A stretch of DNA of 64,000 nucleotides, from positions 14,198,001 to 14,262,000 of the forward strand of contig NW_027331831.1 in assembly GCF_033568475.1 (NCBI RefSeq), written 5' to 3'. A program made the position numbers and the translations under genes. Under the pieces are notes generated by a model, which was not told where the DNA came from, did no database searches, and saw only the letters and a program-made list of their open reading frames with translations. Position 1 is the stretch's first letter, and each line of letters starts with the position of its first letter. Positions 22,590 to 34,781 of the stretch are shown piece by piece. This DNA is from Henckelia pumila (Eukaryota > Streptophyta > Magnoliopsida > Lamiales > Gesneriaceae).

Positions 22590-23998
22590 CATTAACCGAC
22601 TGAATATATACATTTAACCAACTGATTTAGCACATTCAACCAACTGTTATATTTGAATTAACCGATTAATTTTAAATCTAATCAAATGATATATTTGCAT
22701 TTACCGACTGATTAAACCCATTGAACTAACTGAAATATAGTTTTAAAGTAGTTAAAATAATTACAAAAGCTCGGACAATCTTCTTTTGTTCGCATCGACG
22801 GACATAAGAAACTAATAATATATCATATGTAGGATATTTTCATATCATTGAAGTGTAATTGACATGTAGGATTTAGCCAATTGAAATGTGATTGTACATC
22901 ATATTATCATATGTAAATCGTGTAACATACTTCTATATTATATAGTTATGATATTAACACGTTAAACCAACTGAAATATGATTCACATTAATCAACTAAA
23001 ATATTTTAATGGTCAACATAGACTGATTAGTACTAAAAGGTTTGTGATGGTGAATGTCATTATGCATCAACCACACGATATGTATAGGAAACAACTGATT
23101 TAACACATCCAACCAATTGTTATATTTGCATTAACCGACTGATTTCACACATCCAACCAACTGATATATTTTTATTAACCGACTGAATAAACACATGAAC
23201 TATTTGATATGTCTCATTGAATCAGTTGAGAATATAGTTTTAAAGTAGTTAAAATAATTACAAAAGCTCGGACAATCTTCTTTCGTTCGCATCGACGGAC
23301 ATAAGAAACTAATAATATATCATATGTAGGATATTTTCATATCATTGAAGTGTAATTGACATGTAGGATTTAGCCAATTGAAATGTGATTGTACATCATA
23401 TTATCATATGTAAATCGTGTAACATACTTCTATATTATATAGTTATGATATTAACACGTTAAACCAACTGAAATATGATTCACATTAATCAACTAAAATA
23501 TTTTAATGGTCAACATAGACTGATTAGTACTAAAAGGTTTGTGATGGTGAATGTCATTATGCATCAACCACACAATATGTATAGGAAACAACTGATTTAA
23601 CACATCCAAGCAACTGTTATATTTGCATTAACCGACTGATTTCACACATCCAACCAACTGATATATTTTTATTAACCGACTGAATAAACACATGAACTAT
23701 TTGATATGTCTCATTGAATCAGTTGAGAATATAGTTTTAAAGTAGTTAAAATAATTACAAAAGCTCGGACAATCTTCTTTCGTTCGCATCGACGGACATA
23801 AGAAACTAATAATATATCAAATGTAGGATATTTTCATATCATTGAAGTGTAATTGACATGTAGGATTTAGCCAATTGAAATGTGATTGTACATCATATTA
23901 TCATATGTAAATCGTGTAACATACTTCTATATTATATAGTTATGATATTAACACGTTAAACCAACTGAAATATGATTCACATTAATCAACTAAAATAT
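22590..23998. repeat. Tandem array, 497-bp unit, cut by the Tekay junction
   Basis: Units anchored at TTTTAAAGTAGTTAAAATAA begin at 22741, 23238 and 23735, exactly 497 bp apart. Copies 1 and 2 are nearly identical (three or so differences). The third stops after TAAAATAT at 23998 where Tekay sequence starts. A diverged piece precedes copy 1 from about 22590. Inside each unit a shorter motif recurs: AACCAACTG or AACCGACTG every 30-45 bp. No ORF. Confidence 0.85.
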
Positions 23999-26900
23999 AA
24001 CGTGCCAACTCTCTCCAAGATCTCGAATGGCCCTATATACCTCGGATTAAGCTTGCCTCTCCAGCCAAAACGCACTACTCCCTTCATCGGTGACACCTTC
24101 AGGAATACGTGATCACCTACAGCGAACTCCAAATCTCGTCGTCTGGCATCTGCATAACTCTTCTGCCGACTCTGAGCAGTCCTCATCCGATCTTGAATCT
24201 GAGTCACAATGTCAGCTGTCTGCTGCACAATCTCAGGACCCAGTAGAATCCGCTCACCAACCTCATCCCAATGCACAGGAGATCTGCATCTCCTCCCGTA
24301 CAATGCTGCATAAGGAGCCATACTTATAGACGACTGAAAACTGTTGTTATAGGTAAACTCCACTAATGGCAGTCTAGTCTCCCAAGAGCCCCGAAAATCA
24401 ATGACACAAGCTCTTAGAAGATCCTCGAGAACCTGGATCACTCTCTCAGACTGACCATCTGTCTGGGGATGGAATGCTGTGCTGAACAAAAGCCTAGTCC
24501 CCAATGCTGTATGCAGACTCTTCCAAAACGCAGATGTGAATCTCGGATCTCTGTCTGACACAATAGACACTGCTATGCCATGCAGTCTAACAATCTCTCT
24601 GATGTAAAGCTCTGCATACTGTGTCAAAGAATAAGTAGTCCTCACCGGCAAGAAATGAGCTGACTTGGTGAGTCTATCCACAATCACCCAAATCGCTGTG
24701 CAACCTCTGGCACTCCTCGGTAAGCCAACCACAAAGTCCATCGTAATATTCTCCCATTTCCATTCCGGAATAGGAAGAGGTCTAAGAAGTCCTGCTGGAC
24801 GCTGATGCTCTGCCTTGACTTGTTGACAAGTCAAGCACTCTGACACCACTCTCCCGATGTCACTCTTCATTCCGGGCCACCAATACAATAGCTGCAAATC
24901 TTTGTACATCTTCATACTTCCGGGGTGAATGGAGTACGGGGATGTGTGAGCCTCTGCTAAAATCTCAGCTCTCAACTGATCGACGTTCGGTACCCACATC
25001 CTACCACGGTACTGAACGATACCATCCACCACTGTATACAAGAGGTTACCCCTAGACTCATCTCTCTATCTCCATCGCTGCAACTCCTCATCAGTAGACT
25101 GTCCATCCCTGATCCGATCTCGCAGAACTGGCTGCATTGTCAACACTGACAAGCTCGGTGCATGACCACTCGGATAACACTCCAAGTCAAATCTCTGAAT
25201 CTCGCTCTGTAGTTGTAACTGTACGGTCAAACATGAGACCACTGACGACTTCCGACTCAAAGCATCTGCTACTACATTAGCTTTACCCGGATGGTAGCTA
25301 ATGTCACAGTCATAATCTTTCACCAACTCCAACCATCGGCACTGTCTCATGTTCAACTCCTTCTGTGTGAAGAAGTACTTGAGACTCTTGTGGTCTGTGA
25401 AAATCTTGCACTTCTCTCCATACATATAGTGCCTCCAGATTTTCAAAGCGAAAACCACTGCTGCCAACTCCAAGTCATGCGTCGGATAATTTTGCTCATG
25501 AATCTTCAGCTGCCTCGACGCATACGCAATAACCTTACCACACTGCATAAGTACTGCGCCTAAACCCAGTTTAGACGCATCGGTGTACACCACTAACTCC
25601 TCGTGTGGTACTGTCACTACTAACACTGGTGCAGTAGTGAGTGCTTCCTTCAGCTGATCGAAGCTCCTCTGACAGTCTGAACTCCAGATAAACTTCGCAT
25701 TCTTCTTGGTCAAGGAAGTCAAGGGTACTGCAATAGAGGAAAAACCCTTGATGAACTTCCTATAATATCCTGCCAAACCCAAGAAACTGCGAATCTTCGA
25801 AGCATTCTTCGGAATACCCCAATTCTGCACTGCCTCAACCTTCGACTGATCAACTGCAATCCCATCTCTCGAAATAATGTGGCCCAGAAATGCCATCTGC
25901 TCAAGCCAAAACTCGCACTTGCTGAACTTGACATACAACCGATGTTCCCTCAAAGTCTGCAAGGCTGTCTGAAGATGCTGTCTATGCTCCTCGATGCTCC
26001 TAGAATAGATCAAAATATCATCAATGAAGACTATGATGAACTGATCTAGATACGGCTGAAAGACTCGGTTCATGAGATCCATGAAAACCGCTGGAGTATT
26101 GGTCATCCCAAATGGCATCACTAAGAACTCGTAACGCCGATATCGTGTCCTGAAAGCATTCTTAGACACATCTGCATCTCTTACACGCAATTGATGATAA
26201 CCAGATCGCAGATCTATCTTGAAGAACACTAAAGCTCCCTGCAACTGGTCAAATAAATCCTCTATCCTCGGCAGTGGATACTTGTTCTTCACTGTGACCC
26301 TGTTGAGCTCTCGATAATCGATGCACAGTCTCATACTGCCATCCTTCTTCTTCACAAACAACACCGGAGCTCCCCACGGAGAAAATCTAGGACGAACAAA
26401 GCCTTTCTCTAACAACTCCTGAATCTGCTCCTTCAACTCTTTCATCTCGGTAGGAGCAAGTCTGTACGGTGCCTTAGAGATAGGCACGGTGTCTGGCACT
26501 AAGTCGATGCTGAACTCCACATCTCTCACTGGTGGAATTCCTGCAACATCCTCCGGAAAGACATCCGAAAAGTCACGAACCACCTCTATCTCTGATAATG
26601 ATCTGCTAGATGGCTCTGAAGTCGTGACGATACTCGCTAGAAACCCCTGGCAACCCCGTCTCAACAACTTCCTCGCCTGAATAAGAGATATCACCCGAGG
26701 AAAATCACTGCTCTGAGATGCATGAAAAGTGAACGGGTCGCCTACTGTAGGTCTCACTGACACTGATCTCCGACGAAAATCAATCGAAGCTCCATAGACT
26801 GTCAACCAGTCCATACCCAAAATCAAATCGAATCCACTCAATGGCAAAACCACCACATCTGCTCGAATGGAGTGTCCCTGCAGCTCCAACTCCAGTCCTC

Positions 26901-27074
26901 GAATGACCTTCGAGGTAGAAATAATCTGTCCTGACGGCATAGTAACATCATACCCACTGTCAATACTCTCAGGTGTGATGCCTACCCGCCTGATAAACTC
27001 CAGGGAGATAAACGAATGCGTAGCCCCTGAATCTAGCAACGCAAACGTGGAGTTGCCTTCAACTAGAATTCTCC
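23999..27074 (-). pseudogene. Tekay copy A pol, nonsense and 3' truncated
   Basis: Protease ([14 protein letters not shown]), RT (FIDDILIYS), RNase H ([16 protein letters not shown]) and integrase up to about [14 protein letters not shown], where the element is cut. A TAG at 25066-25068 replaces the CAG of copy B between RNase H and integrase. Most of the chromodomain end and the 3' LTR are missing. Otherwise collinear with copy B at high identity. Starts at the inferred 3' splice site of the gag-pol intron. Confidence 0.85.
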
Positions 27075-27276
27075 CTGCACGCAGAAAATTCCCAACAATT
27101 TCATACCACTACTAAATTTTCCCCAACGAGACACTACTAATTCTTAATTCTAATCACAAGTAAGACATGCTTCCTATTCTAACATGCAGTTAAATAACCC
27201 AAATAACAACAAGTCCATAATAAAGACAAAATTTTAACCAAGGGAAAATTATTAAAATGCTAGGGGTAAGATATAC
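27075..27276 (-). other. Gag-pol intron, Tekay copy A
   Basis: 202 nt with GT (27276-27275) and AG (27076-27075) ends, equivalent to 34580-34781 in copy B; the gag stop lies inside it. Confidence 0.6.
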
Positions 27277-28339
27277 CGGTGATCAAGGAGGTGTCTGGAT
27301 CTACCTCCTCGGCCTGCATCACAAACACTCTACCAGCGGTGTTCTTCTTCCTCGGGCAGTTAGCTATCTGATGCCCTGGCTCCCTACAGTGGTTGCAAAC
27401 TTCTGCTCCCAAAAGACAAGGTCCCGAATGCATCTTCTGACACTTCGGGCAAGTAGGATAACCTATGGCATTAGGGGCCCCGCCCCTCTGCTGCTGCGGC
27501 CTCTGCTGCTGTGGCCTCTGCTGTGGATTCGGGCCCTTAGCCGGCCCTGTAAACTGCTTCTTCGCAGGAGGCTACGAAGATGGTCGCTGATACCCAGCCT
27601 GAAACTGCCTCTTCCCCTGCTGCTCCCTCTGGATCTCCCTCCGACCCTCCTCGGAACGCAAGGCTCTACTGACTGCAGACTCATAAGTAAGGACTTCTGC
27701 CATGCGAACATCATGCTTGATATCCGCCCTCAAACCCTCCACAAACTGCCTCAACTTCTCTGGTGGACTATCTGAAATCAGAGGCATAAAGCGACAGCCC
27801 CTCTCAAACTGACTCACGTACTCGACCACTGTCTTTTCCCCCTGATGGAGACTCATAAACTCCCGGATCATGCGATTGCGCACATCCTCTGTGAAGTACT
27901 TGGCGTAGAAGATACGCCTAAACTCTGTCCATGTCAGTGTAGGAAGGTGAACTCCCCTGGCAGCACCCTCCCACCAAAGCGTTGCGTCACCCCTCAGCAT
28001 GTACGTCGCACAGTTCACCCTGTCGGTGTCTGTGATCCCCATATAAGCAAAGATGGACTCCAGAGAGCGAATCCATCCCTCAGCCACCAAAGGATCGGTG
28101 GTACCAACAAACTCCTTGGGTCCCTTCTTCTGGAACCTCTCAGCAACGTCCTCCTCATGGGACAACCTAGGGCGAGTAGCCTGCTGCTCTAACAGAGCAG
28201 TAATCCCTGCCATCATATTCGCATTGGCCTGCTCCAATGCTGCTAGAGGGTTCTGCGGAGGTGGAGGTGGAGGTGGAGGTGTAGGTGGAGATCCCCCACG
28301 TCTGTTCATCAGTATGGGAGACATTCTGCACCACCACAT
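27260..28339 (-). pseudogene. Tekay copy A gag with premature stop
   Basis: Gag like copy B (RVNCATYMLRGDATLWWEGA core) but with TAG at 27572-27574 where B has CAG, ending the frame at residue 255, before the zinc knuckle. The rest remains readable to the normal stop at 27260-27262. Confidence 0.85.
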
Positions 28340-28493
28340 ATTTCTTTACGTAAATCGCCATGCATAACTAAGTTGTTTAACATTAATGCTAACTTAAATT
28401 CTAAAAATTAAATCATGCTATAAACACTTAAAACTTACAGACCGGTAGCGTGGATTTCTGAGCTCGCATAGCAGTAATGACCCCTCCAAGGAA

Positions 28494-28509
28494 CCGTGCT
28501 CTGATACCA
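28494..28509 (-). other. Primer-binding site, Tekay copy A
   Basis: Reads TGGTATCAGAGCACGG on the minus strand, complementary to initiator tRNA-Met, two bases from the LTR end. Confidence 0.85.
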
Positions 28510-28511
28510 AC

Positions 28512-31149
28512 TAAAACGACCCTAACTCTATAATTATTAAATAAATAAATATGCGGAAATTTTTTTTTTTTTTTATATATATACCTACTAAATAAAATAT
28601 GCACATATATGCCCATACATACATGCACAGAATAAAAAGATTTAAAATAAATAAATGAATAACTTAAATAAAAATTGCATTCTTTAAATAAAATAAATAT
28701 CTCAGTCAAACATTTAATTAAAAATACTGCATAAGAAAAATGATGTAAAATTTGCATGCACCGTAAATATTCAAAACCACAACCACTAAAAAGTAATTAA
28801 AAAGTGTAACATGCTGACATAATTAAAACATGCAATGTGACTCAGACATCTATCACGGTCACGGGGTCACTGCATGTCCGCTCATATGTCCTCGCCGCCG
28901 GTAGGAGCTACATCCTCCTCTACGAACTCACCTGCACCATACCAGTGTAGTGAGCCTAGAGGCCCAACATGCTAACATAACAAGGGTTTAAAATAATTTA
29001 AATCACTTAAATATTAATACATAACATATACATGAATGAGCATGCTTAAAAAAATATCATGGCATAAACATACCTTAAATTAACTTAAATAACATAATAC
29101 ATACATATTGTTGAGCAGATAAATTTCTAACATCGCATGGTTGTATCCGTAGTGTAACCTTAAATTATACATTAAATACTGATCAGCGTGAAAACCAACG
29201 TACGTGGCGGTGACGAATCACCTCTTAAATTGGCAGTAAACTGCCCTTCAATAGTTCATATATGGGGACGAATCCCCCTTAAATTGTCACACTACTTCAA
29301 CTTCCAACATTAAATATTTTATTATGGCTCAACCTTAAACATTTAATTATACATAAAATTATTTCATGAATGCATGTACTTAAATAAAATGTGTGTCCTT
29401 CATATATATTTAATTTAATTTCTTACTAACATATAAATATTAAAATAACTTCAATACATAAAAATAATTAAATATATAATCATGACACATGCAAATTTCT
29501 CATGGATTGTACTGGACTGCTGGCCCTAACACTCAAGCCCATTTACTTAAATCTGGCCCAATAACATACTTAAGCCCAATAAAATTATTCTAAGCCCAAT
29601 TAAAATAATTTAAAGCTCATAAAACATTCTAGGCCCAAAAACAACTTAAACTGGCCCAATGGGCCCAAAAGCCCAAAGACTGGCCCAATAACTTTTATGG
29701 GCTCAAAAGCCCATAAAATTAATGGACTAACTTAATTAAAATTTTTAAAAGTCCAAATAAAATTATTTGGGAGTCCAAATAATTTTATTTCTAATTAATT
29801 GGCCCAAAAACCAATTAATTCATAAAATATTTTGAAAATAAAAAGACTCGAGCCCGGCCCACCAACCCGGACCCGGACCAACTTAACCCGACCCACTACC
29901 CTACTGACCCGACCCGGACCACAGACCCGACCCGGACCCAACAGAAAACCTTAGAACCCGATGCCCTATCCTCTTCTCGGCTGCGGCCGTGAGCAGCAGC
30001 CACTCCGTGGCTGCTGCCGGCCTGCTCCGGCCGCCCCTGGCTAGAGCGCCGCCGCCCAGACGTAGCCCACGTCTGGGCGGACCTGACCTGACCCAGCCCC
30101 CATGCAGCCTGGACCAACTTGCCGAGCCCCCCCTTCTCAAAACCCTAACCTGCGCACCAAGGGAGCCCAATCCGCATCAGTCGACTTTCCTGGGGCCGTT
30201 TGGCTTGAGCCCCTCGAGCCATTCGGTCCAGACCCTCCTCACACTACCTAGGACCCTGACCAGCAGCCATACCAGCCATGGTGGACCTGAAAAAGTGAAC
30301 ATGAACAAGGAAAACAAGAAACCTTGGGCATAAACCGAACAACCGAACCATTTTCTGAAAAAAACTTGAAAGTTTTGATGCATACACAATCCACAAAATA
30401 TAATATCTGATAGGTACAAAAAAATGGAAGAAAATCATGCCTTTCACTGAAATTGAAGAGAAAAACGTACGTGGGACGATTCCAGGACGACGGGACGAAC
30501 ACACCTTCGAAGCTTTAAGAAAATCGAGCTATGGAACCTCCTAGGGCTTGCTGATCGAGGAAGAAGATGAATAATGGGGGAGAGGGAGGCGGCTGAATGG
30601 GTAATCGGTTAAGGGTTTGGGTAGATTAGGTTTTGGGGTTTTATTTTAATTAATATAGGTTTTAGGATAATTAAAAGTTTTAAATATAAAAAATAAATTT
30701 TAAAACTCTAAATAAAAGTTAAAATCTGATAACTTAAGTTAAAAATATAAAAATCCCGAAATTACAAATTTAGAGAATTTTAAAAATAATTAAAAGTCAT
30801 TAAAATGGCTAAATTTGGATAAAAATGGACTCCTAAAATTATATAAAATTAAATACTAAAAATTTTGAGGCAATAAAACTCAAAATAATATTTTTGGGCT
30901 CTAAAAATGCTCATGAAATAAATTGGCTAGAAAGTTGTCATCTCGTCCGTCCACGGTCCCGTTTACGCGATCAAAACAATTAAATACTAAAAATCGTAAA
31001 ATCACTAATTATGGGTTAAATGCTTAAAAATAAATTAAATCATGCACAAATAATTCACATAATTATTTAACCCATAAATCACAAATTTAAATAATTAAAT
31101 ATCCTAATTATGCATGCGGATTTACGTATTTAAAATACCGGGTGTTACA
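28512..31149 (-). repeat. Shared middle LTR of the Tekay dimer (2638 bp)
   Basis: On the minus strand it begins TGTAACACCCGGTATTTTAA at 31149 and ends at 28512 in TTTTA instead of TTTCA, a G-to-A change on the plus strand compared with the other LTR. A GC-rich island (about 29850-30250) contains open frames on both strands that are compositional. Confidence 0.9.
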
Positions 31150-31198
31150 ATTCTCCCCTCCCCCCCCCCCCCTTAAATTGAATTTCGTCCTCGAAATT
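31150..31198 (-). other. Polypurine tract and hairpin motif, Tekay copy B
   Basis: 31152-31172 is a run of C on the plus strand (G-rich polypurine tract on the element strand) directly against the 3' LTR. Next to it AATTTCG-TCCT-CGAAATT (31181-31198) is a small inverted repeat common in Tekay elements; the same motif is found in the element at 57594-57611. Confidence 0.8.
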
Positions 31199-31205
31199 AA
31201 AGTAC

Positions 31206-34200
31206 TTACCCGAACAACTCCGGGTAGCGAGTCCTCATGTCTGCCTCGGTCTCCCAAGTAGCTTCCTCCTCTGAGTGATTCAGCCACTGGACTCTGACCA
31301 TCGGTATGACCCGCGTTCTAAGCCTCCGCTCCTCCCTTGCCAAGATCCGCACTGGCCTCTCCTCATACACTAGATCTGGTGGCAACTGCAAGGGCTCGAA
31401 ATCCAACACATGCGACGGGTTAGAGACATATCTCCGAAGCATGGATACATGAAAAACGTTGTGCACTGCCGCTAGCCCCGGTGGTAGAGCTAAACGGTAG
31501 GCCAACGCGCCAACTCTCTCCAAGATCTCGAATGGCCCTATATACCTCGGATTAAGCTTGCCTCTCCGGCCAAAACGCACTACTCCCTTCATCGGTGACA
31601 CCTTCTGGAATACGTGATCACCTACAGCGAACTCCAAATCTCGTCGTCTGGCATCTGCATAACTCTTCTGCCGACTCTGAGCAGTCCTCATCCGATCTCG
31701 AATCTGAGTCACAATGTCAGCTGTCTGCTGCACAATCTCAGGACCCAGTAGAATCCGCTCACAAACCTCATCCCAATGCACAGGAGATCTGCATCTCCTC
31801 CCGTACAATGCTGCATAAGGAGCCATACCTATAGACGACTGAAAAATGTAGTTATAGGTAAACTCTACTAATGGCAGTCTAGTCTCCCAAGAGCCCCGAA
31901 AATCAATGACACAAGCTCTCAGAAGATCCTCGAGAACCTGGATCACTCTCTCAGACTGACCATCTGTCTGAGGATGGAATGTTGTGCTGAACAAAAGCCT
32001 AGTCCCCAATGCTGTGTGCAGACTCTTCCAAAACGCAGATATGAATCTCGAATCTCTGTCTGACACAATAGACACTGGTATGCCATGCAGTATAACAATC
32101 TCTCTGATGTAAAGCTCTGCATACTGTGTCAAAGAATAAGTAGTCCTCACCGGCAAGAAATGAGCTGACTTGGTGAGTCTATCCACAATCACCCAAATCG
32201 CTGTGCAACCTCTGGCACTCCTCGGTAAGCCAACCACAAAGTCCATCGTAATATTCTCCCATTTCCATTTCGGAATAGGAAGAGGTCTAAGAAGTCCTGC
32301 TGGACGCTGATGCTCTGCCTTGACTTGCTGACAAGTCAAGCACTCTGACACCACTCTCCCGATGTCACTCTTCATTCCGGGCCACCAATACAATAGCTGC
32401 AAATCTTTGTACATCTTCGTACTTCCGGAGTGAATGGAGTACGGGGATGTGTGAGCCTCTGCTAAAATCTCAGCTCTCAACTGATCGACGTTCGGTACCC
32501 ACATCCTACCACGGTACTGAACGATACCATCCACCACTGTATACAAGAGGTTACCCCTAGACTCATCTCTCTGTCTCCATCGCTGCAACTCCTCATCAGT
32601 AGACTGTCCATCCCTTATCCGATCTCGCAGAACTGGCTGCACCGTCAACACTGACAAGCTCGGTGCATGACCACTCGGATAACACTCCAAGTCAAATCTC
32701 TGAATCTCGCTCTGTAGTGGTAACTGTACGGTCAAACATGAGACCACTGACGACTTCCGACTCAAAGCATCTGCTACTACATTAGCTTTACCCGGATGGT
32801 AGCTAATGTCACAGTCATAATCTTTCACCAACTCCAACCATCGGCGCTGTCTCATGTTCAACTCCTTCTGTGTGAAGAAGTACTTGAGACTCTTGTGGTC
32901 TGTGAAAATCTTGCACTTCTCTCCATACAGATAGTGCCTCCAGATTTTCAAAGCGAAAACCACTGCTGCTAACTCCAAGTCATGCGTCGGATAATTCTGC
33001 TCATGAATCTTCAGCTGCCTCGACGCATACGCAATAACCTTACCACACTGCATAAGTACTGCGCCTAAACCCAGTTTAGACGCATCGGTGTACACCACTA
33101 ACTCCTCGTGTGGTACTGTCACTGCTAACACTGGTGCAGTAGTGAGTGCTTCCTTCAGCTGATCGAAGCTCCTCTGACAGTCTGAACTCCAGATAAACTT
33201 CGCATTCTTCTTGGTCAAGGAAGTCAAGGGTACTGCAATAGAGGAAAAACCCTTGATGAACTTCCTATAATATCCTGCCAAACCCAAGAAACTGCGAATC
33301 TCCGAAGCATTCTTCGGAATACCCCAATTCTGCACTGCCTCAACCTTCGACTGATCAACTGCAATCCCATATCTCGAAATAATGTGGCCCAGAAATGCCA
33401 CTTGCTCAAGCCAAAACTCGCACTTGCTGAACTTGGCATACAACCGATGTTCCCTCAAAGTCTGCAAGGCTGTCTGAAGATGCTGTCTATGCTCCTCGAT
33501 GCTCCTAGAATAGATCAAAATATCATCAATGAAGACTATGATGAACTGATCTAGATACGGCTGAAAGACTCGGTTCATGAGATCCATAAAAACCGCTGGA
33601 GCATTGGTCATCCCAAATGGTATCACTAAGAACTCGTAATGCCCATATCGTGTCCTGAAAGCAGTCTTAGACACATCTGCATCTCTTACATGCAACTGAT
33701 GATAACCAGATCGCAGATCTATCTTGGAGAACACTGAAGCTCCCTGCAACTGGTCAAATAAATCCTCTATCCTCGGCAGTGGATACTTGTTCTTCACTGT
33801 GACCCTGTTGAGCTCTCGGTAATCGATGCACAGTCTCATACTGCCATCCTTCTTCTTCACAAACAACACCGGAGCTCCCCACGGAGAAAAGCTAGGACGA
33901 ACAAAGCCTTTCTCTAACAACTCCTGAATCTGCTCCTTCAAATCTTTCATCTCGGTAGGAGCAAGTCTGTACAGTGCCTTAGAGATAGGCACGGTGTCTG
34001 ACACTAAGTCGATGCTGAACTCCACATCTCTCACTGGTGGAATTCCTGCAACATCCTCCGGAAAGACATCCGGAAAGTCACGAACCACCTCTATCTCTGA
34101 TAATGATCTGCTAGATGGCTCTGAAGTCGTGACGATACTCGCTAGAAACCCCTGGCAACCCCGTCTCAACAACTTCCTCGCCTGAATAAGAGATATCACC

Positions 34201-34579
34201 CGAGGAAAATCACTGCTCTGAGATGCATGAAAAGTGAACGGGTCGCCTACTGTAGGTCTCACTGACACTGATCTCCGACGAAAATCAATCGAAGCTCCAT
34301 AGACTGTCAACCAGTCCATACCCAAAATCAAATCGAATCCACTCAATGGCAAAACCACCACATCTGCTCGAATGGAGTGTCCCTGCAGCTCCAACTCCAG
34401 TCCTCGAATGACCTTCGAGGTAGAAATAATCTGTCCTGACGGCATAGTAACATCATACCCACTGTCAATACTCTCAGGTGTGATGCCTACCCGCCTGATA
34501 AACTCCAGGGAGATAAACGAATGCGTAGCCCCTGAATCTAGCAACGCAAACGTGGAGTTGCCTCCCACTAGAATTCTCC
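31206..34579 (-). CDS. Tekay copy B Pol (protease, RT, RNase H, integrase, chromodomain)
   Basis: 1120 codons open without a stop from [17 protein letters not shown]; the frame is entered through the 3' splice site at 34580/34579, since it has no good ATG of its own. Protease DSGA near residue 10; RT active site FIDDILIYS near 345 after [16 protein letters not shown]; RNase [13 protein letters not shown] near 495; integrase zinc region [10 protein letters not shown]...CLTCQQVK near 715-760; catalytic Asp in TMDFVVGLP, Asp in VSDRDSRF and Glu in [12 protein letters not shown]; chromodomain-like end ([16 protein letters not shown]) near 1085-1105, which would target histone H3K9me chromatin. 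It looks coding-competent, with several substitutions relative to copy A. Confidence 0.92.
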
Positions 34580-34781
34580 CTGCACGCAGAAAATTCCCAA
34601 CAATTTCATACCACTACTAAATTTTCCCCAACGAGACACTACTAATTCTTAATTCTAATCACAAGTAAGACATGCTTCCTATTCTAACATGCAGTTAAAT
34701 AACCCAAATAACAACAAGTCCATAATAAAGACGAAATTTTAACCAAGGGAAAATTATTAAAATGCTAGGGGTAAGATATAC
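34580..34781 (-). other. Spliceable intron joining gag to pol, Tekay copy B
   Basis: The donor GTATATCT at 34781 and the acceptor GCGTGCAG at 34580 bound 202 nt. Removing it puts the gag frame (DTSLITG) directly in frame with pol ([10 protein letters not shown]). The gag stop at 34765-34767 lies five codons into the intron. Unspliced RNA would thus give Gag; spliced RNA would give Gag-Pol. The same sites are intact in copy A. Splicing itself is inferred. Confidence 0.65.

Noticed and set aside
27257..27775. 172-codon plus-strand ORFs (also 34762-35280) and other plus-strand ORFs over 24090-28360 and 31595-35872
   Set aside because: Antisense shadows of the Tekay gag and pol genes, present in both copies because the copies are homologous.
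29896..30504. Overlapping ORFs on both strands in the GC-rich part of the Tekay LTR (also 37402-38019)
   Set aside because: Open by composition (GC-rich island in an LTR), not conserved as protein between the two LTRs.
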